64,000 nt of DNA, from the NCBI GenBank assembly GCA_947579605.1, contig OX388316.1, positions 13,147,290-13,211,289 on the forward strand, in the 5' to 3' direction. The notes under the pieces were generated by a model. That model did not search any database, was not told the origin of the DNA, and was given only the letters and a program-made list of their open reading frames with translations. Every line of letters begins with the position of its first letter. The first letter of the stretch is position 1. Positions 48,655-60,450 of the stretch are shown here, one piece after another. This DNA is from Athripsodes cinereus (Eukaryota; Arthropoda; Insecta; Trichoptera; Leptoceridae). The position numbers were made by a program, and so were the translations under genes.

Positions 48655-48994
48655 TGTTTGCTTCTCTCGGCTAAAGGGACATCAAAGGATTGTAGTCAAA
48701 AGATTCCACACACGGGATTGTTTTCGGTCGGCCAGCCTTTCAGGCTGCCCACAATGGCACCTTCGGTGTGGACAAGATTTGATAAGTGTAGAATTCGGAT
48801 AAATGGAAGTCCTCAGACTTCTGCGGTATCCGGATGGACGGTGGGTCTCCTTCAATGACGTTGCAATGCAAAATTCCTGGCAACTACATCGATACGAAGG
48901 TGAAAAACTTGATCAATTAACATTTAGAAGACGTGTTGTTCTCAGTATATTGCAATCTTTCAAACAAAGGAAAGTCCCAGATCTTCCAATTTGA
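48655..48994 (+). pseudogene. piggyBac-like transposase, C-terminal remnant
   Basis: One frame gives NGTFGVDKI, another CRIRINGS and a third DGRWVSFNDVAMQNSWQLHR followed by LDQLTFRRRVVLSIL. These recall the GVDR, YRI.IR.KKW and 'D.A..NAW.L......L..LDFRR' stretches near the C-terminus of piggyBac-type transposases. Frame changes and the missing DDD core show that it is dead. It ends at a TGA at 48992-48994. Confidence 0.7.
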
Positions 48995-49326
48995 AAAATA
49001 TTGATTCCCGCTCTGACAGACTTGATAATTTTATAATGAATCAAGAAAAACAAACCCGTTGAAGAGAGTGTCACAGAAAATACCAGCGCATAATATATAT
49101 TCTAAAAAATGCAATATTACACTGCACATCGATTGTTTCATTCCATATCACGAAAAATAATAAAAAAAACTACTTTCTTAATGTCCACTTTACACATCAT
49201 CATGTAAATCCACATAATCCAACAGATAATTAGATATATAAACACAAAAACTACATTATAAAATGAATCCCACCTCAATACTTTATGTTTCTCATACAAT
49301 GTTTTGTAGGTAGTGGATATTACTAT

Positions 49327-49344
49327 TGTCCTTTTAAAAGGACA
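49327..49344. repeat. 18-bp palindrome around TTAA, copy 3
   Basis: The same 18 bases at the right boundary of the piggyBac-like element. Confidence 0.95.
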
Positions 49345-50685
49345 CTTTATTTTTTTCAATAAAACTCTTCAAAAAATATATCCTTTTATTTCTTCTTCTA
49401 CAACATTATTTTTTTACCAAATTCAACAACATATCCAAAAATTATGAATTTCGGATGAAAAAAAAATTTCAGGATTATCTGGGATATAGTAAAGGGCTTT
49501 TAATATTATTATATCTATTGCTATTAGCGAGTAAACAAGAGCTAGCCCAAGAAATGGACGTGTAGAGATATATGTATATTCGTATAAGTAGTCCACATAA
49601 TTATTCATAACCTAAGCTCACATTTTTTATATAGGAATCGACAAATATGTAGATCTTGTATATTGAAAGTCTCATACACAGGATGTTACGTCTGAATATA
49701 AAAAATTAAAAACACAGGAAGAAAAACATAGTATATGTGTAATTCGCATTGGGGGAGTGTATTTTAGCAGCGCGATATCTGCCAACTATGTAACCCAATA
49801 CCCGAAAAATATAAAATTAATATTTAACCCGATAGATAATAAAATTAGTATGAAAATATTGAAGAAAAAAAAATAGACTTTACTCTAAGCAAATATGTAA
49901 TTAATATTTTTCTTATGATAATCCCCTTTATTTTAAAAATAATCAAGTTATAATAATTATACATAATATCTTCATTGTTACATGTACAAGAAAATTTGGA
50001 ATAATTATGAGCATCATTTGATGGCACTTGTGCTTCCGTCTTTGCATCAACCATTGCTTCCATCACTAATACTAAAAAAACAAGTCCAACTGAGAGTGGA
50101 GATATTACATAAAGGTTATTTTTCTAACTCTATTGTAAATATTATTTAAATAATTGTTTAACCCCTTTTTATTATATTTTAACTTTTAACGGTATAAATA
50201 TTATTAATATCTTCGCTAGCCCTTTTTATTTGACATGTTTGTTATAAGCGGTAAGATTTATTTTACGATTTTTCATGGCTCATTAATCTTATGTATCTAT
50301 AATAACAAATTTCTAGCTGTATATCGTGTTTGTTTTTACGTGCTTTTTTCGAAATTCGATTAGCTACATTTCTTAATTTAAATTTTTAATCTTTTTATAA
50401 TATCTACATCACATGTTATTTTTTTATTGATCCATGTTTTCAGGTAATTAAGTACGTGTTATAAGAATGTACTTGGTTTTTAATTAAATTTGTTTTTTAT
50501 TTTAACACTTTTATTTTATGACGTGTATTCAAAAAATAGCACGATATTTTTTTCTAAAATAGTAGTCTACTATTTGGTGTTGTATAGTATAATACCTATA
50601 TGCAGTTTACGCGGTTTCTTTCAATATTTAGCTAAACTCAATTTCTCATGAGAAGTTAACTTCATAAATTCCTACATACTTACTT
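49345..50685. other. AT-rich intergenic stretch
   Basis: Nothing recognised; open frames are short and low-complexity. Confidence 0.4.
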
Positions 50686-50689
50686 ACTG

Positions 50690-50945
50690 CTAGCCGTCTT
50701 CTCTCCACTGCTGGATATAGGTCTTTTCAAAACTTTTCCACACTTTTCGATCTCGAGCAACTCGACCCTACTGTTTTCCCATCACCTGTACAATATCGTT
50801 AACCCATCTTTTTTGGGGTCTTCCAACACTTCTTTAGTCCTCCCACGGCCTCCATTCAAGAATTCTGGAAGTCCACCTGCCATCCTATAGCCTTGCCACA
50901 TGACCAGCCCATTGCCATTTCAGCCTGGAGACTTTACCTACAATG
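50690..50945 (-). mobile_element. LINE C-terminal fragment
   Basis: On the minus strand the pieces LKWQWAGHVARL.., DGRWTSRILEWRPW, GRPQKRWVNDIVQVMG and RVARDRKVWKSFEKT can be followed across frame breaks. This is the typical end of an insect non-LTR polyprotein ('WAGH.AR...GRW......W.P......GRP..RW.DDI'). The left end near 50690 has TTACTTAC repeats. It is followed on the right by a hairpin-repeat copy. Confidence 0.75.
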
Positions 50946-50987
50946 TCGATAACTCCTACAATTCCAAATTCCAACTCCAATTCCTAC

Positions 50988-51200
50988 ATAGCTCCATTTT
51001 ATTTTCCGATGAATCTCTCTATATACCTACCTATACCAACACGGCATATCAAACGAATTTGGTAACAAATAGACTGATTACATGTAATAAACATTCAAGT
51101 TATCTTCTCGGTATTGGTATGGATTTATACATTTGGATATGGTGGCATAACTCATTGCTGAATTATGTAAATAAGTCACTGTTTTAATTATAACATGCAT
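50988..51200 (+). repeat. Dispersed hairpin-repeat copy
   Basis: CTATACCAACACGGCATATC, then TAGACTGATTACATGTAATA and AACATTCAAGTTATC, with CATAACTCATTGCTGAATTA, keep the order of the family. Confidence 0.7.
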
Positions 51201-52519
51201 GCTTTAGATAAGAGCCATTTAACTGTAGAACTAGCCAGATAGAATAAACATAATATGAAATTTCAATTTATCTATTGTCAGTTTTCTGTGAGTATTTCTT
51301 GAAGAATAAAATAAAATAAATATCTTATTTGTGATTTTCACGAATACCTTCTTTAATAGAAAAAGTCGCTAATTTCGGCCGACGGTTCTTGGTGAAAGTG
51401 CATGTGAAATTAATTACAAATAAAACACTTAGCTATTTAGTACTTCCACTGTGAGTTTATTGGTTGCGAACCGGCTTTCAAGAGTTTTCGCTCTCATCAT
51501 CAGGCTAGCGTTACTCTCGAAAATTAAACATAGAATAGGACATTTATTGTTTGTCCGAAATTATGGAGAAATGATGTACCTATTTTCGATCAATTTTATA
51601 GGAAAAAAACGTTAAATAAAAAATCACTCGAATGTTTAATATAATATGTAGGTAGGTAGCTTTTAAGTCGCTTGAGTAATTTAAAAACAATCTCATAACA
51701 AACTAAGCTTATTATGAATATGTTTTATAAAATAACATTAAGAGAAAAGTAAACAAGTCTTCAGAGAATTAAACTAAAGAAAAATATAACCAAAATATTT
51801 TTACAGCTCCGTAATTAATGTAAAAAACAGTAGAAGTTTATTGAAATGTTTAGAGTGAACTTTGACGATAAATTTGAATATAATAATATATGAAAAAAAC
51901 CAATAAAACTAATAAACGTAGGAAATAATAGAGAACCCGAAGTAACAAAAATATTATTTTCTCATAGTTGACTTGGCACATCTGCGACTACTATTAAATC
52001 AGAAACGCCGTGTACATAAATTCTAAAATAAATAAATAATATTCAATTACGACCAATTTGCATACTAAAACATATAAATTAAATAAAATTAGGTCTGACA
52101 AAATGATATATTGATATAATATTTATTCTCAGACAAATATAGACTATACCAATAAGTGAAAAAAACTATACTTAATTATACACAGGTGTAGGTAGGTATT
52201 ATAACATTTTAAATAATTAAAAGTTAACGCAATTATCTTCTTAATGTTTAAGGCTAAAATAAATTTGTTTTTATTCGGTAATTATACGATTTAATCAATC
52301 AAAAAATAAATATTTGAGTTCGTCCGTATGCACGTATATTCGTTAAAATCCATCAGATTTAATAATCTGGTTATTTTACCTTAAATTATTACCATCTATA
52401 CAAACTCTCATCTATTGAGTCGTGCGAGTTTCTTTTTATATTTTTTTTTATTTTCTCATGTACATATGTATAATAACCTGAGTATAACAGTAGACTTTTT
52501 TTAAATTAATGATTAGGTA
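51201..52519. other. Intergenic; a short repeat-like patch at about 51450-51525
   Basis: The complement of 51450-51525 reads CTAGCCTGATGATGAGAGCG, then AAAACTCTTGAAAGCCGGTT and CGCAACCAATAAACTCACAG. It is GC-richer than its surroundings and looks like part of a dispersed element. The rest is AT-rich with nothing recognised. Confidence 0.4.
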
Positions 52520-52524
52520 AGATA

Positions 52525-52890
52525 TTCAGCACCTCCAATCTAGCGATGAGGTATGCCGTTCATCCTGAGTGTATCTATTTATTTTTATTGCAACGAAAGG
52601 GTGATTAGTGTGTTAATAATAATAATAATATGCAGTAGGTTTGCTGGCTGATTCCGTCGGCCCGGGCGTCCCTCTTTCAAAATACACTGTTCCTATGACA
52701 ACGACATTAGAGCGCAGGGAATGTCGTGGAAAGAGGTGACGCAATTGGCGCAGAGACGCTCTGAATGGAGGAGGCAGGTTTCTGCCCTGTTCTCCCGAGA
52801 GGAGCTTCGAGGGCGATGATTGATTGATTGATTGCTGGCTACCTCACTTATGGGATATGTCGTGATGGTGTAGATGAATAAATAGATCGA
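52525..52890 (-). repeat. Dispersed hairpin-repeat copy split by a LINE
   Basis: The left part (about 52525-52649: TAGCGATGAGGTATGCCGTT, CATCCTGAGTGTAT, ..GCAGTAGG) and right part (52832-52890: CTGGCTACCTCACTTATGGG, ATATGTCGTGATGGTGTAGA) are one reverse copy separated by LINE copy F. Confidence 0.85.
52650..52831 (+). mobile_element. LINE 3' end (family 1, copy F), nested with target duplication
   Basis: It encodes FRRPGRPSFKIHCSYDNDIR, then AQGMSWKEVTQLAQRRSEWR and RQVSALFSREELRGR with a stop, a short but intact C-terminus. It ends in (GATT)n. TTGCTGGCT flanks it (52641-52649 and 52832-52840), and those bases belong to the interrupted hairpin repeat. Confidence 0.9.
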
Positions 52891-53425
52891 TCTACTGACG
52901 AAGCTGTGTTTAAAGTTAGTGTTGAGTAATATTTGTGTGTAGGATGAATTTTTCCTGAGGTATTTGTATATAAGCTGTCAAAACACTCATAATGTTGATT
53001 AAAAAATCACCTATAAAATACCCATAAGACATTGTGGTCTCCGTATATGGAGTACTACTTTTGAAACGGCTAACTTTGAAGATATCATACATAACATAAT
53101 ATAATATATGTATACTAGTATAAAGTTACTTTGTTTATGTTACAAGTTACACCATATCTGTCAGAGAAGAAGTGATAAAAATTAGTATGCAGTGAGCAAA
53201 CCATGTGTTGCATAATAAATCTTTTTTGAGCCTAAGAAAGAACACATTATAATATTATATCATACCTATTTAATGAAGTCCGTTAAATAAAAAAATACTT
53301 ATAGCAATACTTATAAATAAAATGTATACCATCGTTTCATATTAAATTAGTCACCTCAGTTGTAAATTTTTTACAACTGTTGTGACTAGAATAGGTACAA
53401 ATCCCACTTCTTGTTTACGATAAAA

Positions 53426-53470
53426 TGGCACCTGGAATCGAACTTCTTGTGCACGAGTCCAACACTCTAT
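53426..53470 (-). mobile_element. SINE fragment (SINE II-like)
   Basis: GGCACCTGGAATCGAACTTC, then TTGTGCACGAGTCCAACACT corresponds to the B-box part of SINE II. The copy is cut off near 53470, where a hairpin repeat begins. Confidence 0.5.
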
Positions 53471-53652
53471 TTTACATCTTAAACTCAGCGATGAGGCTTG
53501 GCAAGTCGGCATCCAACCTGAATGTTTTTTTGGCATGGAGAAGACAGCTTGCATGTTTATTACTTGCAGCTGGTCTACTGGCCTATCGACTAGTGGAATA
53601 TATCGTGATTATTTTATTTTATTTATTAAAACAAACATGATGGTATAGTAGA
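53470..53652 (-). repeat. Dispersed hairpin-repeat copy, reverse
   Basis: TTTACATCTTAAACTCAGCG, ATGAGGCTTGG, GCATCCAACCTGAATG, CTTGCATGTTTATTACTTGC, AGCTGGTCTACTGGCC, ATATCGTGAT and, after an inserted (TTTTA)-type segment at about 53610-53635, GATGGTATAGTAG. Confidence 0.75.
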
Positions 53653-53869
53653 AGTAGTAGATTTTCTTATGTAGAAATAAACATACTTACCTACATTTAC
53701 TACCGTACGAAGCTATAAATGAATATTTATTTAGGTACATAATATCTTGAACTGCGTGCCTATTTTATATAGAATTTTAAATTTAGTGTTATTATAATGT
53801 AGTGTTATTATTGCTTTGTGAGCATTATTCTATTGATTTTTTTTTTACATAATTTACTCTATTCTATTG

Positions 53870-54058
53870 TAATTGTTGTTTGTTGATTTATCTGTTGTGT
53901 TTAGTTATGTATGTTTGTAGAGCACATGAGGGTAATATAGGGATCTTCACTGGTTTGCTTATTGCTAAATATGTTATAGACCATTGTATTTTTTGTATCA
54001 ACTGTATGTATCCTGTAAAATTGAAATAAAATTGAAATAAATAAATAAATAAATAAAT
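53870..54058 (+). mobile_element. Possible LINE 3' UTR with (AAAT)n tail
   Basis: The region ends TTGTATCAACTGTATGTATC, CTGTAAAATTGAAATAAAAT and (AAAT)n, in the style of the LINE ends at 29100 and 15698. No coding part is left. Confidence 0.4.
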
Positions 54059-54285
54059 ATTGAGACCTATTTACATACTTATATTATACCTATATTATGA
54101 TGTACGCTTGCTAATAAAAATATTGATCTTGATTGATTTTATTTTATCATGGTTGAAAGCCCATATCAGTGGGTAATTACCTTTAATCTGCCATTAATAA
54201 ATAAATAACTAGAATGCTTATCTTCGGAAGGTCTAAAATAGAAGATAAAATCATCTATTGTGGTAAGTACCTACTTTTTCTTCTA

Positions 54286-54513
54286 TCAGTGCCGTATTAC
54301 ATAGGTCACCCCGACGTTGGCAGTCACTCTGAAGAATCCTTCCATGTCCCGCGCTCTTCGGACCAGCTCTCCGACTTGGGATATTCCGGTCCATTGCCGT
54401 ATATTTCGCAGCCACGACATCTGCCTCCTTCCCACTTTACGACGTCCCTCAATCTTGCCCATTATTATCAACTGCAGAAGCCGATATTTATTACCTCGCA
54501 GAATATTGCCCAA
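54286..54513 (-). mobile_element. LINE C-terminal fragment
   Basis: On the minus strand: ILRGNKYRLLQLIIMGKIEG, RRKVGRRQMSWLRNIRQWTG, then LVRRARDMEGFFRVTANVG. The pattern 'ILR...Y.LLQLI.QGKI.G.R..GR....WL.N.R.W' is the usual C-terminus of a widespread arthropod non-LTR polyprotein. The frame is intact over 75 codons. Confidence 0.8.
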
Positions 54514-55607
54514 ATAATATGAGACTTTACGAACCTTAATAATATTTGTCAGGAGCTCTCTATTTGTATGCGCTCTACGCAGGACTTCTAACCATTTTAA
54601 ATGTATTTCATCTAATACTTATGAGTATGCATATATACGTAACGCACTCCTTAGGGATAGTCCATTTTCATACGTATACTGTATTGGGATATCGGTGATT
54701 CTCTATCTATCAAAGATCCACCCCTCCAAGTCATTCACATTATTAATATCATATTAGGTTTTACATATAAATCTAATGCACTATCATATTTCTTATATTA
54801 TGGGGTAACCCATCAATCATATTATGCTATACAATCTTAGTAGGTATTGTTACTATTATTATTGAGTGTTGCTTACTTAGATACTGCTGCTATTCGACCA
54901 GAAGTGAGGGGATTGTGTTAGATATTATAATTATATGATAGTAGTAGTAGGAATTATTCGAACCCTAACGTTTAATAAAGTATACAAACTCCCTAAACGA
55001 ATTCCTCTGGTCACCAAATTTGATGTTATTTTTAGGATATTATAAGAATATTAAAATAAGGAAGTTATGTTATTAAATACATTTTTTACCCCGATATTAA
55101 AAATTCATTGTTCTAGCTAGATGATGTAGGTACCTACACTTTTGTAATATAAAGAAATGTTAATCATTTGAAATCCACGTATTTTCGAAATTTAAAGTAA
55201 AAGTTAAGAAAGTATGTTTTTAAGAATATAGTAAATAAGACAATTAATAGAAATACTTAAAAGCATTTACAATCAGGGCGATTTGTCTTAAATAATAAGT
55301 AAGTTTTTTAAGAGTAAACTGCAAGTTAATGTCAGGTGAGTACCTAAGAATAAATTTTCGTTGGCAAACGTATTTTTTTATTAGATGTACGATAGTACCT
55401 ACAGTAGATATGCAATAAATTGTTTTATTGTTCTTGAAAATTTTCATCTAATTTAGAATAAGTCAAATTCCGTATGCACTTAAAAGAGACGTTAAACTAT
55501 TTTAGAGTGAACGTGAGTCATAAAATTTAGTAATCGTCATATGTTTATTTATTTAATTTGGAATATATTTTAATGTGAATATATCTTGTTACAATCTGTA
55601 CTACACT
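54514..55607. other. AT-rich intergenic stretch
   Basis: Nothing recognised. Confidence 0.4.
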
Positions 55608-55820
55608 TTAATTATTACTGTGCTGTAATCCAAGTGGGAAGGCTGAGAGGATGGTACGCCATATAGATGTGCCCTGAAAAGTGCCTTTGGGTTTTTCTAA
55701 ATTCGGACAATTTCTCACATGCTCCCGTCGATATTTCTTATTCAACACAAGGCCGTCTGTGAGGATATTTTGATCCGAGTGATTAAGCCACGTGGATCTC
55801 GGACGCCTGTTCTTTCTCAC
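55608..55820 (-). other. Unidentified open segment, GC-richer than its surroundings
   Basis: A 70-codon minus frame with mixed composition (RKNRRPRSTWLNHSDQN; KYRREHVRNCPNLEKPKG; IWRTILSAFPLGL). I do not recognise it. Its island-like base composition resembles the LINE ends in this window, so a mobile-element relic is most likely. Confidence 0.3.
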
Positions 55821-58800
55821 ATCCCATCTTTTAGTAAATCTTGTTGAAGTTATATTAATTAGATTATATACACATATTAATAAAAACTTAATTTTGAAAT
55901 AAAATCTTATGCGAAGATGGTGAATAAAAAGTAGTAGGTAAGTATGGGTTAAGCAGAGTATGTGATCAAATATGAAAGCTTTCTGATTTTGATTTTAAAA
56001 ATCTAGACAATATATTTCATCGTATAATTATGCTACTTACATAATCTTGTCAACTATGGAACGTGAAGGGACATCGATGGAACTTCAGGGTATATTTATG
56101 TAGATATCTAAAATGTACGTACATACATTCGTACTCGTAGGAACACTTGATACATATTATTACCAACGTTATTAAAAACTTATCGAACTTATGAATACCT
56201 GATACATATAAAAACTTTTTATTATCAACCAATCATGAAGTATGTTTCTTAGTAAAATTTCTTCGTTGAGTACCCTCAAGAAATAATATGTCTTGCATTC
56301 TGTAGTAAGTTTTATTGATATTATATTATTTCTTGATAATAAAGTATAACAAAAAGTTTGGAGTATTCTGTTAGAAGTTAGATAACAGGAACTTAGTATG
56401 TAACGTTTACTATGTAGGTACGTAGTTTATTACGAGGGCAAGAGAAGGCCAAGAAAGGAACTAAAGAAAGTAGGTACTTAATGCTTGCAGGTACGTGGAC
56501 GATAGAGTTATTAATAATGATATCTAACAATTTTGATTTTATTTGCTGAGTCGTCTAGAAGTGCACTGCAAATAGTAATAATAGTAAGAATCTTTCGTAA
56601 CGATATTGTCATTAAAAATATATAGGGAAGAAATATATTAACCATAGAACCATAGAAATATATTATATTGTGGGTGGAGCAAAGAAAATTTGTCTACTCT
56701 TTTCGATATTATTTATAAAAAAACTTAATACAGTTACACACAGGAAAAATACAAATGAAGTATGCATATTTCGTTAATTTCACAATACCTTTCTACGAAT
56801 CAAATATAGGTAGGTATTGAATGTATTGGATATGGAGGATTCAATGATGTAACTTGAAATTATTTCAAATTGAATTGAATCAGATAATGATTAAAAGCTC
56901 TTGTCAACGTAAACCATCATCTCATATTTTTACATAATCATGTACGAAGCAGAGCATTATACCTAACTCTATTGATGTTTTATACTGACGCAGTAAGTCC
57001 ACTTGCCAAGACGGTATAGCAAGACATATTTCAAAATGGAGATAGTTCACTTTGTTTTGATATTAGTAGCCCATCTCGTATTTTTGGACACACTTTCATT
57101 TAGTAGGCACCTTCTCCTTATATGGCTACTGAGCAGGTATTTAAATCAATCATTTTTATATTTCGGGTAACATTTACATATTATTTGAGGTAACAACATA
57201 AAACATAATTATATTACTTGAGTTAGATGCTCTTTAAATGAATTGGCGCAATAAAATTGTGTCCTCGAAATTTTTATTGTACAAGTTGACTGGTTTGATT
57301 TTTTTTGTATGAAGGTCAATTTTAATAGATAACTTTGACGATATTTCGTATTTAAATAAATTGATTTATTGTCATCTCCAAACATTGTCTCGTAACGATT
57401 TGATTATGAATTATTCATAATATAATATATTGTAATTTTAATAGACGTGAATAAATAAAATTAACTATAAATATGCGCCAATAAAATGACACAACGAAAG
57501 CAAAAATGTTTGACGTGGTCATAAAAATATCAATATTGTACAAAATAGCCGTGTACCAAAACATGTTATACTAAATAAATATATTGGATAGGATTTTGAT
57601 GGAAAATATATTGTGTGGGTTTTACCTATTGTTGTGTTTATGAAAATAAAATATCTGTGTTTAATAAAGAACAAGGATATCATAAAAAATGTTCGAGAAG
57701 TTATTGATTAAAATAAAGTAAATTTAAATATGTAGGAACTTACTGTTTTTATTTGATTATTTTTTTTAAATAATAATTTGTCGTCAAATGACCAAAGCAA
57801 ATGATATTTTGGATATTGCAAAATAAATTATCACTATTATAGTGGAGAAATGAAATGTTAATTAGATGCAGACAAAAGAAGATAAAAGTATACGATTAAA
57901 AGTATTGAATAAGATGAAGAATGGCTTTATTGGAAACTGAATGGTTATGAAGAATATTGTAACAGATCTGCCGTAACTGCCGAATTTCATTTAAAAGTCA
58001 AAAAATCGAATTTCGTACTTCCGTTTATACAAATGTGATCATTGAAATGATTGTAGTGATTTCAAGAAATCAATAATATAAGGTGATTAATCAAACCTGG
58101 AATAATGCAGTTGCAGAAAAATCCGCAAAGTGTATGTTGACCTTTCAATTGCGATATATCTTAATACTCCTAGATTATTCACCTCCAAGATCAGCTAATT
58201 CCTACTGAGTATTATTAACGCCAAGACTATTTAGCATATTCCATAAAGAATTTTCCATTTAAATAGTCACTTGTTAAATAGCAATACATTATTCAACGTT
58301 TAAGTAGAAATGTTGGTTATTTGAAATATGCGTAAACGTATTGTACACCATCAGACTGTCAATAGGCAAAGAATTACGTACATACAAACATATCTATATT
58401 ACATTATGTCCATAATGTATTTCTTATACAATAAATAAAAGGGCCATACCTACTCGTAAAGCATAGATAGGTTTATAAATTTGTTCGCTAATACATTAGG
58501 TAGCATTGATATAGAGAAGTGAAATAATCGCAAAACACAACAGAAGAACATTTTTACCCGAGGAGTTTCATAACAAGAATAGATCTAGTTTTTTTAGTGT
58601 ACCTACTGGTAAGGGAGAGTATCTATAAAATACTACGTACAAGCATCAATTCAACGATGAGATATGCTAAGCACTTACATATACTACTTTACTTTTTGTA
58701 TGGCTTAGGCTAGTATTATTTTTTAGCTAAATTTATGCATTCAATGGTTATTCCAAATCAAATACTTGGTTCCCGTAATTCGAAAACCGTTTATGGATGT

Positions 58801-58983
58801 ACACCCAGTCTCCTTTATACTTTCTTCGTGAACACTCCTTTATCAGATGCTGGATTGTTTGGGACTGAGCCCTACAGTGGCATTCCGAAGACCCCTCTTA
58901 CCCCATTTCCATATTTGGTGGTTGCAGCAACCTTGACCCGTGCGATTTTTTTTCTGTTGGATCCAGACTTGATTCAATCAATA
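55821..58983. other. AT-rich intergenic stretch
   Basis: No gene or element identified. The frame at 58735-59001 runs into the poly-T of a SINE and shows no domain. Confidence 0.4.
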
Positions 58984-59168
58984 TTTTTTTTTTTTTTTTA
59001 AAAAGATATATCTGGGTTTTTGTTATAAACCCAAATACAACCTTATACACCTTTCACAGAAAGCTAAAAGCTTGTGTCGTGAAAGGGGAGTTTGCCGGCA
59101 CCTGGGATCGAACCCCAGACCTCATGTTCATAAGGCCGAGACTCTACCTCCAGGCTACCGACGAACTC
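58984..59168 (-). mobile_element. tRNA-derived SINE (SINE II), copy with poly-A tail
   Basis: The same order as the copy at 37258, with the A-box region GTAGCCTGGAGGTAGAG and the B box changed to GGTTCGATCCC, a perfect match to the consensus. The poly-A tail is at 58984-58999 (T on the plus strand). Confidence 0.88.
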
Positions 59169-59185
59169 GCTTATTACTAAATATT

Positions 59186-59433
59186 ACATGCATAGACAAT
59201 TCACACATATCGAGCTAGTCCCAAACTAAGATATGAATCTTGTTTTATGGGTACCGACACGGACGATACATATTACGAGTATATACAATGCACTAAACAC
59301 ATATAGGTACATGTAACCCCCAAACCCAGAACAATTTGAAAAATGTCATTCTTCGTTTTACTCTCACCGGGAATCGAACCCAGGACCTCGTGACTCAAAG
59401 GCAAGAACGATACCTCTGTGCCACTCCATGCCA
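59186..59433 (-). mobile_element. tRNA-derived SINE (SINE I), copy 3
   Basis: It begins at the right edge with a decayed head (GTGGCACAGAGGTAT) and a B box in GGGTTCGATTCCCGG. The body matches copies 1 and 2. It lies only 17 bp from a SINE II copy in the same orientation. Confidence 0.85.
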
Positions 59434-60178
59434 CTTATATATATTTTAGGTACAATAATTGGTACCTAGGTATGCATTTAATATGACGACACAGGTAGTC
59501 TACCTTAAGTAACTTATATAATTTCTTGCACGTGAGCATAGAAAGAAGGATATAAAATTATTCTCTTGAAATATTTTTGAAAAATATTTGATAAACAATG
59601 AAAATAAAAATTAAAACAGATAGGTTCTTACAAATCGATGTAATCTGATCAATATTGTTTCAAACCCAAGAAAGATTGTCGCATTAAGTATCAGTAGGTA
59701 TATAGGCATAAATTAACTCTTTAACTATTGCAGAGGAATTCAGTTTATGTCTGTTGACACAACATATGCAAGAAGAACTCCGTATAACTTTATTACACCA
59801 TAAAAATTATAGACGCTCAATAAAACTTGAACGGAGTTACACGAAACGCAATATCAAATGTTTAGATACTTTCTCTATTAAACATTTGGTAGATTGAGAC
59901 CATTAAATTATGAGTTTGAAATAATCTCATAATAACGATTCTTTAAATTATTACCATTCTCTAGTTTGAGTGACAAATTGGCCAACACGTAATATAATTT
60001 TCGGTATTATATATTTGATATATCAATTGCGTAATCACTTTATATCATAGATTACACAATACCCAAGGTGTGTTTCGTTCATGTGCTACTGTTTCTTTGT
60101 AAGTATTTTTTGTTGCCATGAGTTTATTATTATTGTAAAACATCGCGAATAATATATTACTTACTTATGCAACTTTTC
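59434..60178. other. AT-rich intergenic stretch
   Basis: Nothing recognised. Confidence 0.4.
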
Positions 60179-60450
60179 AAAAAATATAAGCTTCTCCCAT
60201 ATGTCTCCAGACATCCCTGTTCTGAGCATTCTGCAAGCAGTCACAAGCGATTCTTCTAATGTCGTCGGACTATCGTGTGGAAGGTCTTCCTCTACTCTCT
60301 TTATCTTTCAATCTCCACTCCACTACCTATTTGTCCATCTTTGATCTTTGAGTCTAGCAACACGCCCTGCCCATGACCACTTTAACCATGCCACTCTTTC
60401 GACGATATCCGTAACTCCCGATCTTCTACGTAGGTATCTCAGTGTTTCTT
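60179..60450 (-). mobile_element. LINE C-terminal fragment
   Basis: On the minus strand the segments VVEWRLKDKESRGRPSTR and SDDIRRIACDCLQNAQNRDV, then WRHMGEAYIF, belong to the same class of polyprotein end as the fragment at 50690 but are clearly a different element. The upstream part is frame-shifted. Confidence 0.7.

Larger units (their letters stand above)
47956..49333 (+). mobile_element. Internally deleted piggyBac-like element
   Basis: The left end AAGGACAGTAGTA and the complement of the right end AAGGACAATAGTA abut TTAA (47952-47955 and 49334-49337), the piggyBac target. Inside are remains of a transposase gene: a start with MSPPPLDKK (48140-48168), a good donor (CGGTAAAT), an acceptor (TTTTAG at 48500-48505) joining to ASLSLNDILTILGSG, and C-terminal pieces in the region 48660-48995. 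The 1378-bp length is far below a full element. The exact ends are uncertain because each TTAA sits in a larger palindrome. Confidence 0.75.

Noticed and set aside
51450..51525. Hammerhead ribozyme core (CTGATGA ... GAAA on the minus strand)
   Set aside because: Only seven bases separate the two core pieces and they do not form stem II; the other stems are not evident either.
58735..59001. An 88-codon open frame before a SINE
   Set aside because: It ends in the SINE's poly-T (Phe run) and has no domain.
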